NCBI GenBank assembly: GCA_934728355.1
Contig: CAKVEA010000011.1
Span: forward strand, 1-23,040
DNA from: an uncultured Eubacteriales bacterium
GTDB taxonomy: Bacteria; Bacillota; Clostridia; Oscillospirales; Acutalibacteraceae
Length of the DNA: 23,040 nucleotides
Direction: 5' to 3'
In this document: positions 1-5,675 of the stretch, one piece after another
How positions within the stretch are numbered: the first letter of the stretch is position 1
How the letters are laid out: each line of letters starts with the position of its first letter
Position numbers and translations under genes: made by a program
Notes under the pieces: model-generated
What the model saw: the letters and a program-made list of their open reading frames with translations, nothing else
Told to the model about the DNA's origin: nothing
Databases searched by the model: none

Positions 1-12
1 GGAGATATAAAA

Positions 13-252
13 ATGCAAGAATTAATTTCGCTTGATGAATTGAATCAAAATTCTGTGAGTGTAGCAACAAGAAAATACATTGAAGAAGATGGTGTTAAAT
101 ATTTTGTTGGGGATATTCATAGAAGAGCATATTCCAATAGCGAGAGTGGACGAGTAGAAATAAATGAAGAATTAGCAGAACCTTATTTGTCAGCAGTCAT
201 GACAGTTTGGGGTGATACCCCTACGATTGTAATAGACCCAGAATCAAGGTAA
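13..252 (+). CDS. Small phage-associated hypothetical protein (79 aa)
   Basis: I do not recognise a named domain. The ATG is preceded at good distance by GGAG at the very start of the window, so the start is well supported. The protein is acidic, soluble-looking, without a membrane segment or signal peptide. It has a VSVATRKYIEEDG segment near residues 15-27 and ends in a hydrophobic VMTVWGDTPTIVI stretch. It lies about 50 bases upstream of the endolysin gene on the same strand. This placement between tail and lysis genes is common for small phage proteins of unknown role. Tail-tip assembly or a lysis accessory role would be guesses. Codon use matches the following lysis genes. Confidence 0.7.
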   Translation: MQELISLDELNQNSVSVATRKYIEEDGVKYFVGDIHRRAYSNSESGRVEINEELAEPYLSAVMTVWGDTPTIVIDPESR

Positions 253-302
253 TTTAGTGCTAATTCTACAAACATTTTAAAGTTAAATAAGGAGATAAAA
301 AT

Positions 303-1085
303 ATGGCAAAAGGGATAGATGTTAGTAAATGGAACGGAGAAATTGATTGGAAGAAAGTTAAAGATTCGGGCATAGAATTTGCTATGATTAGAGAAGGTTA
401 TGGAAGAAATGACCCTAATCAAGTAGATAAAAACTTTCATACTAATATAAAAAATGCTCTTGATAGTGGTATACATTGCGGTGTGTACCACTATTCTTAT
501 GCTGTAAACGTACAAGATGCGATAAATGAAGCAAATTTTTGTTTGGAAAATATAAAAGGATATAATCTTGAATATCCAGTAGCATTTGATATAGAGGATA
601 AATCCATGGGAAAATTAAGCAAACGTATGCTTACAGACATTTGTAAAGCATTTTGCAACACAATTGAGCAGCACGGATATTATGTTTCGATCTATACAAA
701 TGTAAACTGGCTTGAGAATTATCTTTTCAAAGATGAATTGCTTCCAAAATATGATTTATGGCTTGCCGATTGGGATAAAGACAAGCCTTCGTATTCATGC
801 GGTTTGTGGCAGTTTTCAAATAAAGGCTGCGTTTATGGAATTAACGGAGATGTAGATATGAATTTATCATACAAAAATTATCCTAAAATAATTAAAAACA
901 AAGGTTTAAATGGCTTTACGAATGATACAAATTACTTTACCTATACAGTTAAAAAAGGTGACACTTTATGGAATCTATCGGAAGTTTTTTTAAAAAATGG
1001 TACAAAGTACAAAGAAATAAAGAAGTTAAATAATCTTACACAAGATACTATTTATGTAGGGCAGATCTTAAAAATTCCAAAGTAA
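303..1085 (+). CDS. Phage endolysin: GH25 muramidase with C-terminal LysM
   Basis: A 260-residue peptidoglycan hydrolase that would cleave the MurNAc-GlcNAc bond of the host wall at the end of the lytic cycle. Residues 1 to about 195 are a glycoside hydrolase family 25 domain: the opening GIDVSKWNG supplies the first conserved Asp (D6), and FDIED supplies D96 and E98, the usual catalytic pair. Residues about 212-259 form a LysM repeat (YTVKKGDTLW to GQILKIP) that binds GlcNAc polymers. There is no signal peptide, as expected for a holin-dependent enzyme. The start is chosen by AAGGAGAT 7-8 bases upstream. The holin gene follows after 12 bases, giving the lysin-then-holin order seen in many clostridial prophages. 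Confidence 0.93.
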   Translation: MAKGIDVSKWNGEIDWKKVKDSGIEFAMIREGYGRNDPNQVDKNFHTNIKNALDSGIHCGVYHYSYAVNVQDAINEANFCLENIKGYNLEYPVAFDIEDKSMGKLSKRMLTDICKAFCNTIEQHGYYVSIYTNVNWLENYLFKDELLPKYDLWLADWDKDKPSYSCGLWQFSNKGCVYGINGDVDMNLSYKNYPKIIKNKGLNGFTNDTNYFTYTVKKGDTLWNLSEVFLKNGTKYKEIKKLNNLTQDTIYVGQILKIPK

Positions 1086-1097
1086 GGTGATTTTAAA

Positions 1098-1379
1098 ATG
1101 AATGACAATATAATTAAAATAATGAGCCTTTCGATAATTGTAGAAAGTGTGATTACATACTTTAAAGAATTTTTTGTTTATGGATATTTTTCAATCAGCA
1201 TGGTTTTTAGTATAATTTTGGGTATCTCAATAGCTGTTATTTATAAATTGGATTTACCTGAATGTTTCAATTTAAAATCAACTGTTCCCTACATAGGAAA
1301 TATCCTGACGGGGCTGTTAATCTCAAGAGGAAGTAACCATATTTATGACGTTTTAAAAATTGTCACAGACACAAAATAA
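1098..1379 (+). CDS. Putative phage holin (93 aa)
   Basis: A small membrane protein immediately downstream of the endolysin. AAGGTGAT lies 8-9 bases before the ATG. Hydrophobic stretches lie at about residues 8-22, 28-50 and 65-76. The C-terminal part, YIGNILTGLLISRGSNHIYD, resembles the conserved end of small Firmicute phage/prophage holin-like proteins. The inferred role is to permeabilise the cytoplasmic membrane and release the GH25 lysin. The family call rests on size, topology and position rather than a catalytic signature. A strong terminator follows at 1381-1411, so this is the last gene of the late operon. Confidence 0.75.
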   Translation: MNDNIIKIMSLSIIVESVITYFKEFFVYGYFSISMVFSIILGISIAVIYKLDLPECFNLKSTVPYIGNILTGLLISRGSNHIYDVLKIVTDTK

Positions 1380-1380
1380 A

Positions 1381-1411
1381 AGCTCACTAATTAAATTAGT
1401 GGGCTTCATTT
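1381..1411 (+). terminator. Terminator after the lysis cassette, probably bidirectional
   Basis: AGCTCACTAAT (1381-1391) pairs with ATTAGTGGGCT (1395-1405) over 11 bp with one G-U and a 3-base loop, then a short T-rich tail. It lies between the holin stop and the convergent repressor gene ending at 1418, so it can serve both strands. Confidence 0.85.
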
Positions 1412-1417
1412 AACCTA

Positions 1418-1621
1418 TTATTTATCCGGTACATATTGAGCGATGTCCTCAAGTTTGCAATCTAAAATAGTACAGAGTTTATTAAGTGTTTTCGTTTCGA
1501 TGTTATCATTTGCCTTTAGTCGCCTGATAGTTTTGCTGTCAATTCCACAGGCTTCTCTTAATTTATATGTAGATATACCCTTTTGTTCCATTAGTATCCA
1601 TAATTTGTCAAAAATTATCAT
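1418..1621 (-). CDS. XRE/Cro-type regulator 1 (67 aa)
   Basis: A single-domain helix-turn-helix protein of the Cro/C1 type. The HTH spans about residues 15-40 (STYKLREACGIDSKTIRRLK), followed by the TLNKLCTILDCKLEDI helices typical of this fold. There is no dimerisation or peptidase domain, so it is closer to a Cro-like or small plasmid/ICE regulator than to a full CI repressor. The start is set by AGGGGG 8 bases upstream of the ATG. It is the first of four minus-strand XRE genes. Upstream lies a cluster of GGGG/CCCC inverted repeats around a consensus promoter (1634-1689), which it or a neighbour may bind. Confidence 0.85.
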   Translation of the reverse strand: MIIFDKLWILMEQKGISTYKLREACGIDSKTIRRLKANDNIETKTLNKLCTILDCKLEDIAQYVPDK

Positions 1622-1633
1622 AACTCAGCCCCC

Positions 1634-1662
1634 TTGACAGTTCCCATTATGGGGGTTATAAT
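1634..1662 (+). promoter_or_regulatory. Consensus sigma-A promoter pointing right
   Basis: TTGACA (1634-1639) and TATAAT (1657-1662) are separated by exactly 17 bases, a perfect match on the plus strand. CCCCC directly before the -35 and GGGGG at 1651-1655 form an inverted repeat around the spacer, so binding there would block RNA polymerase. No open reading frame follows on this strand before the antisense 3' end of regulator 2. The product may be a small or antisense RNA, or the promoter may be left over from a lost gene. Confidence 0.55.
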
Positions 1663-1674
1663 CTTATTGGTTAA

Positions 1675-1689
1675 GGGGATATAATCCCC
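1675..1689. promoter_or_regulatory. Palindromic operator GGGGATATAATCCCC
   Basis: GGGGAT and ATCCCC arms surround a 3-base centre. It lies just downstream of the 1634-1662 promoter and about 55 bases upstream of regulator 1, the usual place for an XRE operator. The core resembles the perfect palindrome TGGGATATATCCCA at 2767-2780, suggesting related binding proteins. Confidence 0.5.
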
Positions 1690-1764
1690 ATGAAACTACT
1701 ACTTGATAAAATCAGATTCTAAAAAAGGTATATGCTTCAAAAGAACACCAGGTTTATTAAGAAT

Positions 1765-1827
1765 AAAAAATTCCATATAAAATCAATTCAAATGAAACCA
1801 TTGTATTTGAAATAATTGATTTTATAT
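1765..1827 (-). terminator. Long AT-rich hairpin, likely terminator of regulator 2
   Basis: ATATAAAATCAATT (1775-1788) is perfectly complementary to 1814-1827, and CAAAT (1789-1793) pairs with ATTTG (1805-1809) inside. Read on the minus strand, the hairpin is followed by GGAATTTTTTATTC, a reasonable uridine tract, and it lies 57 bases beyond the stop of the minus-strand XRE gene at 1884. The rest of 1690-1883 shows no gene. Confidence 0.55.
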
Positions 1828-1883
1828 AGAAATGTATATTTGCATATTAAAAATTGTTTTAAGCTAAATCGCTTCAAAGTAAG

Positions 1884-2210
1884 TTAATTGTTATTAATTA
1901 AATTATCAGATAATTTCTCAAAAGTCGATAAAAATTCCTGTATTATCAATTTTTGGTTTGGAGTAAAACGTTCTAAATCATCTTTTATGCTATCACTAGA
2001 TCTATAAGAAAGTATATAATTAGGACTTACACCCAATGAATTACAAAATTTTATCAATGTTTCTATGGTCATTCCTGATTTGCCTTTTTCCATTAGGTTT
2101 AATGTTCGATTGCTTATACCAACGAGTTCTGATAAGTATTCTTGAGTGAATCCTTTTTCTTTTCTCGCCATTTTTATTTTTTGCCCCATCTTTTCTTTAT
2201 CAAATACCAT
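1884..2210 (-). CDS. XRE-family repressor 2 (108 aa)
   Basis: A repressor-like DNA-binding protein. Residues about 8-64 form a standard HTH_3 domain: IKMARKEKGFTQEYLSEL, then GISNRTLNLMEKGKSGMTIE, then LGVSPNYIL. A 40-residue tail with a FTPNQKLIIQEFLSTFEKL helix probably dimerises, as in many small prophage repressors. The start has AGGTG 7 bases upstream. Of the four XRE proteins here it most resembles a prophage master repressor, but there is no RecA-type autoproteolysis domain. If it controls lysogeny, induction would need an antirepressor or another route. Confidence 0.88.
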   Translation of the reverse strand: MVFDKEKMGQKIKMARKEKGFTQEYLSELVGISNRTLNLMEKGKSGMTIETLIKFCNSLGVSPNYILSYRSSDSIKDDLERFTPNQKLIIQEFLSTFEKLSDNLINNN

Positions 2211-2292
2211 TTTATCACCTCATGAATTATATTTCACACAAAAATTATTATTTTATGAATGAGATGAAATATTGAAAATATGATATGGGATA

Positions 2293-2321
2293 TTGACTTT
2301 TTACTAAAAATCACTTAAAAT
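2293..2321 (+). promoter_or_regulatory. Possible plus-strand promoter with operator half-site
   Basis: TTGACT (2293-2298) and TAAAAT (2316-2321) have a 17-base spacer. A GGGATAT half-site (2287-2293) touches the -35 and matches the arms of the nearby palindromic operators. No plus-strand gene follows; the next bases form the hairpin at 2322-2352. In this AT-rich DNA a chance match is possible. Confidence 0.35.
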
Positions 2322-2352
2322 AAAGAGGAATTAGTATTTCAAATTCCCCTTT
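2322..2352 (-). terminator. Hairpin, likely terminator of regulator 3
   Basis: AAAGAGGAATT (2322-2332) pairs with AATTCCCCTTT (2342-2352) over 11 positions with one G-U and a 9-base loop. On the minus strand ATTTTAAG follows. It lies about 100 bases past the stop of the minus-strand gene at 2456. An alternative weaker stem, AGATTAG/CTAATCT, lies nearer at about 2421-2457. No gene is visible in 2211-2455. Confidence 0.45.
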
Positions 2353-2455
2353 AAATTTTTTATCTTTCAATTTATGCATCTGTAACATATCAGCCAGTTG
2401 CCTTTGTGCTATGTATACAGATTAGGGTAAAGCAACAGTTAGAAAAATTTCTAAT

Positions 2456-2698
2456 CTAAAAAATCTCTTGTTCCAAATTATTAAAAATACTATGGTTAAA
2501 AAATTCACCTAAAGTAATTTCTAACCCGTCACATATTTTTTTAATTGTTACTATTCCAGGATTTTTGCTCTTGTTGTTAATCATGCTATATATTGTTGAG
2601 GGATTTATGCCACACGAGTTCGCAAGAGTATTAATATTAATCTTTTTACCACTACATATTTGTAAAATTCTTTTCGCTACTGCTTGCTTAGTATTCAT
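2456..2698 (-). CDS. XRE/Cro-type regulator 3 (80 aa)
   Basis: A small HTH protein: residues about 20-45 (INTLANSCGINPSTIYSMIN) make the recognition helix-turn-helix, followed by TIKKICDGLEITLGEFF, the end of a Cro/C1 domain. A very good AGGAGGT lies 9 bases before the ATG. About 20 and 70 bases upstream are TGGGATATATC half-site and full-palindrome operators, so it is probably autoregulated. It has no effector domain. It could be the Cro-like partner of regulator 2 or an independent repressor of whatever once lay divergently upstream. Confidence 0.86.
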   Translation of the reverse strand: MNTKQAVAKRILQICSGKKININTLANSCGINPSTIYSMINNKSKNPGIVTIKKICDGLEITLGEFFNHSIFNNLEQEIF

Positions 2699-2719
2699 TT
2701 TACTTTTACCTCCTAAAAT

Positions 2720-2780
2720 TGGGATATATCGTAATTTGAATCTAACTTATTTTTTCGAATTTTGTGTGGGATATATCCCA
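2720..2780. promoter_or_regulatory. Operator pair upstream of regulator 3
   Basis: TGGGATATATCCCA (2767-2780) is a perfect 14-base palindrome. TGGGATATATC (2720-2730) repeats the left arm and centre 47 bases away but loses the right arm. Two similar sites upstream of an XRE gene are typical for cooperative repressor binding. The stretch 2781-2910 on the plus side holds AGGAG (2801) and an ATG (2821) with only six codons, so no credible divergent gene. Confidence 0.6.
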
Positions 2781-2910
2781 AAAAATTGAGCTTTATTGAA
2801 AGGAGATTAAAAATAAAATAATGTCGTTTCAACGAACATAGAAAGATTTATAGTAGAGAAATCATCAAAGTAAAAACAAAAAAATGAGATTATAAATCTT
2901 ATGAGAAAAG

Positions 2911-2938
2911 AAAAAACCATCACATTTTAAAGTGATGG
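2911..2938 (-). terminator. Terminator of regulator 4
   Basis: CCATCAC (2917-2923) pairs with GTGATGG (2932-2938) around an 8-base loop. On the minus strand the stem is followed directly by six T and then CTTTTC. It lies 46 bases past the stop of the XRE gene at 2985. Confidence 0.8.
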
Positions 2939-2984
2939 CAAGGAAATATTTAATCGGACTTGTACTAACAGTGTCATAGATTTA

Positions 2985-3191
2985 TTAACAATCATCTTCA
3001 AATAAAAATAAATCATTTGGTTCACATTCTAAAATTACACATAAAGCCTCTATGTTTGCATACTGAATTGATTTGGTTTTATTATTAATCATTTTCATAA
3101 AATTTTGATAACTCATTCCCATTTGTTTATACAACCAATAATTGGTTTTCCCTTTTTCTTTCAATATCTCCGAAACTCTTAGCTTTATCAT
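2985..3191 (-). CDS. XRE/Cro-type regulator 4 (68 aa), divergent from the SLOG gene
   Basis: A single-domain Cro/C1-type HTH protein: LRVSEILKEKGKTNYWLYKQ, then MGMSYQNFMKMINNKTKSI, then LCVILECEPNDLF. This layout (HTH_26-like) is common in regulators of mobile elements. It is transcribed divergently from the SLOG-family gene at 3305. The roughly 110-base space between them holds two inverted repeats and a good promoter, so the simplest reading is that it represses the SLOG operon and itself. GGTGA lies 7 bases upstream of the ATG. The acidic C-terminus FEDDC is unremarkable. Confidence 0.86.
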   Translation of the reverse strand: MIKLRVSEILKEKGKTNYWLYKQMGMSYQNFMKMINNKTKSIQYANIEALCVILECEPNDLFLFEDDC

Positions 3192-3204
3192 TATATATCA
3201 CCAA

Positions 3205-3282
3205 CCTAATGTTTTGATATGATACTAAATCATTAGGTATCTTTACATATAGACTAATGAATTATATAATGTATTAGTCTAT
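3205..3282 (+). promoter_or_regulatory. Promoter and two operators between regulator 4 and the SLOG operon
   Basis: Plus-strand promoter: TTTACA (3242-3247), 17 bases, TATAAT (3265-3270). ATAGACTAAT (3249-3258) and ATTAGTCTAT (3273-3282) form a perfect 10-bp inverted repeat spanning the -10 from both sides. CCTAATG (3205-3211) and CATTAGG (3231-3237) form a second repeat nearer regulator 4. The shared CTAAT element suggests one protein binds both, most likely regulator 4. Confidence 0.7.
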
Positions 3283-3304
3283 ACAAAAGAAAGGAACCTT
3301 ATTC

Positions 3305-3787
3305 ATGAATACAAAAATATGTTGTTTCGCAGGACATCGGAAAATAACTGATGACATAGAAATCATCAAAGAAAAACTAAAAAAAGAAATAATAAGCTTA
3401 ATTGAAAATCACAATGTGACTACTTTCTATAATGGTGGGAAAGGTGATTTTGACTGGCTTTGTGCCCATACGGTTGATGATCTTAAGAAGGATTATCCTT
3501 TTATAAGTTCACAGTTGGTGTTAGCATATATACCAAAAGAAAAAAATAAATATGCGTACACTTTAAAAATTTTTGATAGCATGATTTATCCTAAAATGGA
3601 AAAAACTCCTCCTAGGTTCGCTATAATAAAGAGGAATCAATGGATGATTAATGATTCTAATTTTCTGATTGCTTATGTTAAAAATCATTTTGGTGGCGCA
3701 TATAAAACATTACAGTATGCTGAAAGAAAGAAAAATATAAAAATAATTAGTTTGGTGGATGAAAAAAATGAATATGAAATTTTTTAA
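3305..3787 (+). CDS. SLOG-family protein (160 aa)
   Basis: The opening CCFAGHRKI with a later FYNGGKGDFDWLCA and NQWMINDSNFLIAYV is the pattern of the SLOG superfamily (Rossmann-like, related to DprA, LOG and YpsA), whose glycine-rich loops bind nucleotides or nucleotide derivatives. SLOG domains occur in conflict and signalling systems, but many small phage copies have no known role, so activity cannot be stated. Residues about 45-52 (NGGKGDFD) are the likely ligand loop and GGAYKT (about 132-137) the second one. The ATG has AAAGGA 7-8 bases upstream. Expression comes from the operator-flanked promoter at 3242. The next gene, a small membrane protein, overlaps its end, suggesting coupled translation and joint function. 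Confidence 0.75.
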   Translation: MNTKICCFAGHRKITDDIEIIKEKLKKEIISLIENHNVTTFYNGGKGDFDWLCAHTVDDLKKDYPFISSQLVLAYIPKEKNKYAYTLKIFDSMIYPKMEKTPPRFAIIKRNQWMINDSNFLIAYVKNHFGGAYKTLQYAERKKNIKIISLVDEKNEYEIF

Positions 3788-3998
3788 AACTTTAGGAAAT
3801 GCGTTTCTAAAAATAATATGGCATTTAATGAAAGCTGCTGTTGTATGTATGGTTGCTTTCGATTTTTTTGCATTAGTTTTCATGGCTATTAAAAATACAA
3901 CTGGCTATTGTAACCCTTTAATGGATAAGGTAATAAACATTTCAATTAAATCAGCCAAACAAACTAAAGAAGCAGCATTGTGGGGATATGATAACTGA
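3768..3998 (+). CDS. Small membrane protein overlapping the SLOG gene
   Basis: I do not recognise the family. An ATG at 3759 is in frame, but GGTGG (3754-3758) would touch it. The ATG at 3768 gives normal spacing and a 76-residue product, so it is preferred. The coding region overlaps the end of the SLOG gene by 20 bases in another frame. A basic N-terminus is followed by one long or two short hydrophobic segments (roughly IIWHLMKAAVVCMVAFDFFALVFMAI, given here only as a region of about residues 13-38), then a polar C-terminal tail. It could be a membrane partner or effector of the SLOG protein, or a phage membrane protein of unrelated role. A terminator follows at 4024. Confidence 0.65.
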   Translation: MNMKFFKTLGNAFLKIIWHLMKAAVVCMVAFDFFALVFMAIKNTTGYCNPLMDKVINISIKSAKQTKEAALWGYDN

Positions 3999-4023
3999 AA
4001 TTAAGTTCAAATATCCCAACGTT

Positions 4024-4047
4024 ACGACCTTAAATGGTCGTTTTTTT
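4024..4047 (+). terminator. Terminator of the SLOG operon
   Basis: ACGACC (4024-4029) pairs with GGTCGT (4036-4041) across a 6-base loop, followed by seven T (4041-4047). It lies 25 bases after the membrane-protein stop codon. Confidence 0.88.
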
Positions 4048-4177
4048 ATGCCCATTTTTACATTTAATTTCAGATATTTACATATATAAACACATTCATA
4101 GAAATTCTCCGAAAAACCGCCATTCATACAATGACAATTTTTTTTAATTTGTACCTATAAAATCTAATTACTACCCA

Positions 4178-4290
4178 ATTTTTAAGTTTTTATCATATAG
4201 TTTGGGTATTTTTAAGTTAAAAATTGTTAGAAAGTGCGTAACCTTAAATAATTTAGGTGGAAACACTTGTAAAAGGGAGATTTTTAAGTT
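4178..4290. repeat. Three direct repeats of ATTTTTAAGTT
   Basis: The 11-base word occurs at 4178-4188, 4208-4218 and 4280-4290. Starts are 30 and 72 bases apart, both close to whole helical turns. TACCCAA (4172-4178) and TTGGGTA (4202-4208) form an inverted repeat around the first interval. The stretch 3999-4526 has no gene; these repeats and the hairpin at 4362 are its only clear content. They could be binding sites for an element protein, or AT-rich chance. Confidence 0.45.
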
Positions 4291-4361
4291 GTATAAATAA
4301 TTTTTTGTCTTGTATCAAATCACAAATAATATTCCGGCTTAAACAGGACATATTTATAATG

Positions 4362-4420
4362 CCTAAATTTAAAAAACAGAGTTTGCACAAGAAAATGTGC
4401 TGAGCTCTGTTTTCTTTAGG
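4362..4420 (+). other. Long multi-part hairpin upstream of the sigma-like gene
   Basis: Nested complementary segments: CCTAAA (4362-4367) with TTTAGG (4415-4420); AAAACAGAG (4373-4381) with CTCTGTTTT (4405-4413); GCACA (4385-4389) with TGTGC (4396-4400). The T-rich 3' arm could make it a terminator, but the outer TTTAGG pairing suggests a folded RNA or DNA site. It lies about 105 bases before the start at 4527. Confidence 0.5.
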
Positions 4421-4526
4421 TTCATGAGGACAATTCTATGTCTAAACGGTGGTTTCTCTATTATATACGTTACCCGTAGTTATTCCTAATTGTTTGAAAA
4501 AAATCAAATAATTCGGAGGTACTATT

Positions 4527-4913
4527 ATGGAAAATCATCGTAACAATATTAAAAATGAAATCGCTTATTTCAGAAAAGTTATAAAAAATATGGAGATCAA
4601 AGAAGATATTAAACGTTCTAAGGTTAATGACAATGAAGTTTTGACAGATATTATTCAAGACATTTACTCAACATCAGACGAATATTTTTGTGAAAATAAC
4701 TTACTTGACTGGGTAGAACTAATTGAAAATCCTAATTTATATAAAGCAATAAAAAGTTTAAGTATCGAGGAGCAGACCTTATTAAGCTATATTTTCTACA
4801 AAGGGAAAACTCAAATTGAGGTCGCAAAGATTTATAGTGTTTCACAAAAAAGCATAAGTATAAACATTAATAAAATATTGATTAAAATAAAAAATATTTT
4901 GAGAATAAAGTAG
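4527..4913 (+). CDS. Sigma-70 region 4-like protein (128 aa)
   Basis: The C-terminal half (about residues 72-126) reads as a sigma region 4: LYKAIKSLSIEEQTLLSYIF, then KTQIEVAKIYSVSQKSISI, a helix-turn-helix that would contact a -35 element, then a basic tail. The N-terminal half is charged and helical, without recognisable sigma region 2, so it may be a partial sigma factor or a sigma-like activator. Similar small proteins are common in Tn916-like and other clostridial mobile elements, where they control transfer or excision genes. TCGGAGGT lies 8 bases upstream of the ATG. The neighbouring TnpW and recombinase genes, in the same direction, are plausible targets. Confidence 0.7.
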   Translation: MENHRNNIKNEIAYFRKVIKNMEIKEDIKRSKVNDNEVLTDIIQDIYSTSDEYFCENNLLDWVELIENPNLYKAIKSLSIEEQTLLSYIFYKGKTQIEVAKIYSVSQKSISININKILIKIKNILRIK

Positions 4914-5029
4914 ATATTATCATTTCTGTTCAAAATAGGGTATAAAAAATACCCCAAAAATACTCTTAAATAAGTAGAGGAATGATTTTACATAATTTAC
5001 CTCTAAAAGAACCTTGAAAATTTAATATA

Positions 5030-5341
5030 AAATTTCTCAATTACGTTAGTTGTTCTGTTCTGATAGAGGACAAGCATTTTATATGGTACGCCATGACCTT
5101 GATTTACATTTTAAGATTTAAATTTTTAATAAATATAGCAGTTCAAGTGAGCGAGATCATTCCAATATAAGAAATTACCTGTGGTGGGTAATTTGCGATG
5201 ATAAGAACAACCTATAATGATACTCCTACACAGCCACAGTTCGAGCGTTAGAAGCGTCACAAGCAATGGGTGTAGTCTCAATAAATAAGAGAACGTTTTA
5301 TTCGTGTGATTCGATTTAACCAATAGAAGATTGAGAAATTT
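5030..5341 (+). ncRNA. Candidate structured RNA or element remnant upstream of tnpW
   Basis: A 312-base stretch without an intact gene, visibly less AT-rich than its surroundings. Its ends are a perfect 12-bp inverted repeat: AAATTTCTCAAT (5030-5041) and its complement (5330-5341). Inside are further possible helices: GTTGTTCT (5049-5056) with AGAACAAC (5204-5211); ATCAT (5156-5160) with ATGAT (5198-5202) enclosing AAATTACC/GGTAATTT (5172-5179, 5187-5194); CTACAC (5226-5231) with GTGTAG (5270-5275). The last arm stops 45 bases before the tnpW ribosome binding site, so it could be a leader RNA. Alternatively, it is a degraded gene or small inverted-repeat element: one frame (5062-5319) reads through apart from stops at 5119, 5215 and 5218. 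I see no strong promoter directly in front. Confidence 0.4.
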
Positions 5342-5401
5342 AAAACTACCTATTACTGATGTAAAACTAAAAACCATATAGAATTTGGAGGAACTATAAA
5401 G

Positions 5402-5575
5402 GTGTCAACTGAGGAAAAACAAACCATATTTTTTGATGAAAAAATCAGTTATGAAATGAATGGTACTACATATATAGTAGTATCACATTTTAATGATAAC
5501 GGAGAAAGTATGTTAGATAAAATGGCTCGTTTGCTTAAATCCGATATTCAGAATATCGAAAATGAAAATTTATAG
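5402..5575 (+). CDS. tnpW: TnpW-like transposon protein (57 aa, GTG start)
   Basis: A small coding region with GGAGGA (5387-5392) nine bases before a GTG codon. The centre, YEMNGTTYIVVSHFNDNGES, followed by MLDKMARLLKSDI, has the compact form of TnpW proteins carried by Tn4451/Tn4453-type clostridial elements: a beta-hairpin that begins KxxYE-like, then a C-terminal amphipathic helix. Its function is not established. It sits 100 bases upstream of the large serine recombinase, the expected partner in these elements, which supports both calls. No other start codon gives a better frame. The candidate RNA 5030-5341 forms its upstream region. Confidence 0.7.
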   Translation: MSTEEKQTIFFDEKISYEMNGTTYIVVSHFNDNGESMLDKMARLLKSDIQNIENENL

Positions 5576-5592
5576 AACGACACAAAAGATCA

Positions 5593-5657
5593 TGATATAA
5601 TAAGACCCGTAAACATTATTTATTGACTGCAATATTTTATTTTCAAAAGGTCTTATT
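5593..5657 (+). promoter_or_regulatory. Extended -10 promoter and inverted repeat before the recombinase
   Basis: TGATATAAT (5593-5601) is an extended -10 box with no good -35. AATAAGACC (5599-5607) overlaps its end and is perfectly complementary to GGTCTTATT (5649-5657), just before the recombinase ribosome binding site. The pair could be an operator or a hairpin in the leader that limits recombinase expression. Confidence 0.45.
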
Positions 5658-5675
5658 TTAGAAAGGAAATTAAAT

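Noticed and set aside
183..515. Minus-strand ORF opposite the endolysin start
   Set aside because: Antisense to a clear GH25 domain; no start signal.
2801..2841. AGGAG followed by ATG and six codons, possibly a divergent gene
   Set aside because: Spacing of 15 bases is too long and the frame ends after six codons; no conserved continuation visible.
3999..4526. Insertion sequence or transposase fragment in the gene-free stretch
   Set aside because: No transposase-like reading frame and no convincing terminal repeats.
5126..5377. Minus-strand ORF of 83 codons opposite the 5030-5341 block
   Set aside because: No ribosome binding site, no recognisable domain, and it runs across the inverted-repeat region; more likely chance.
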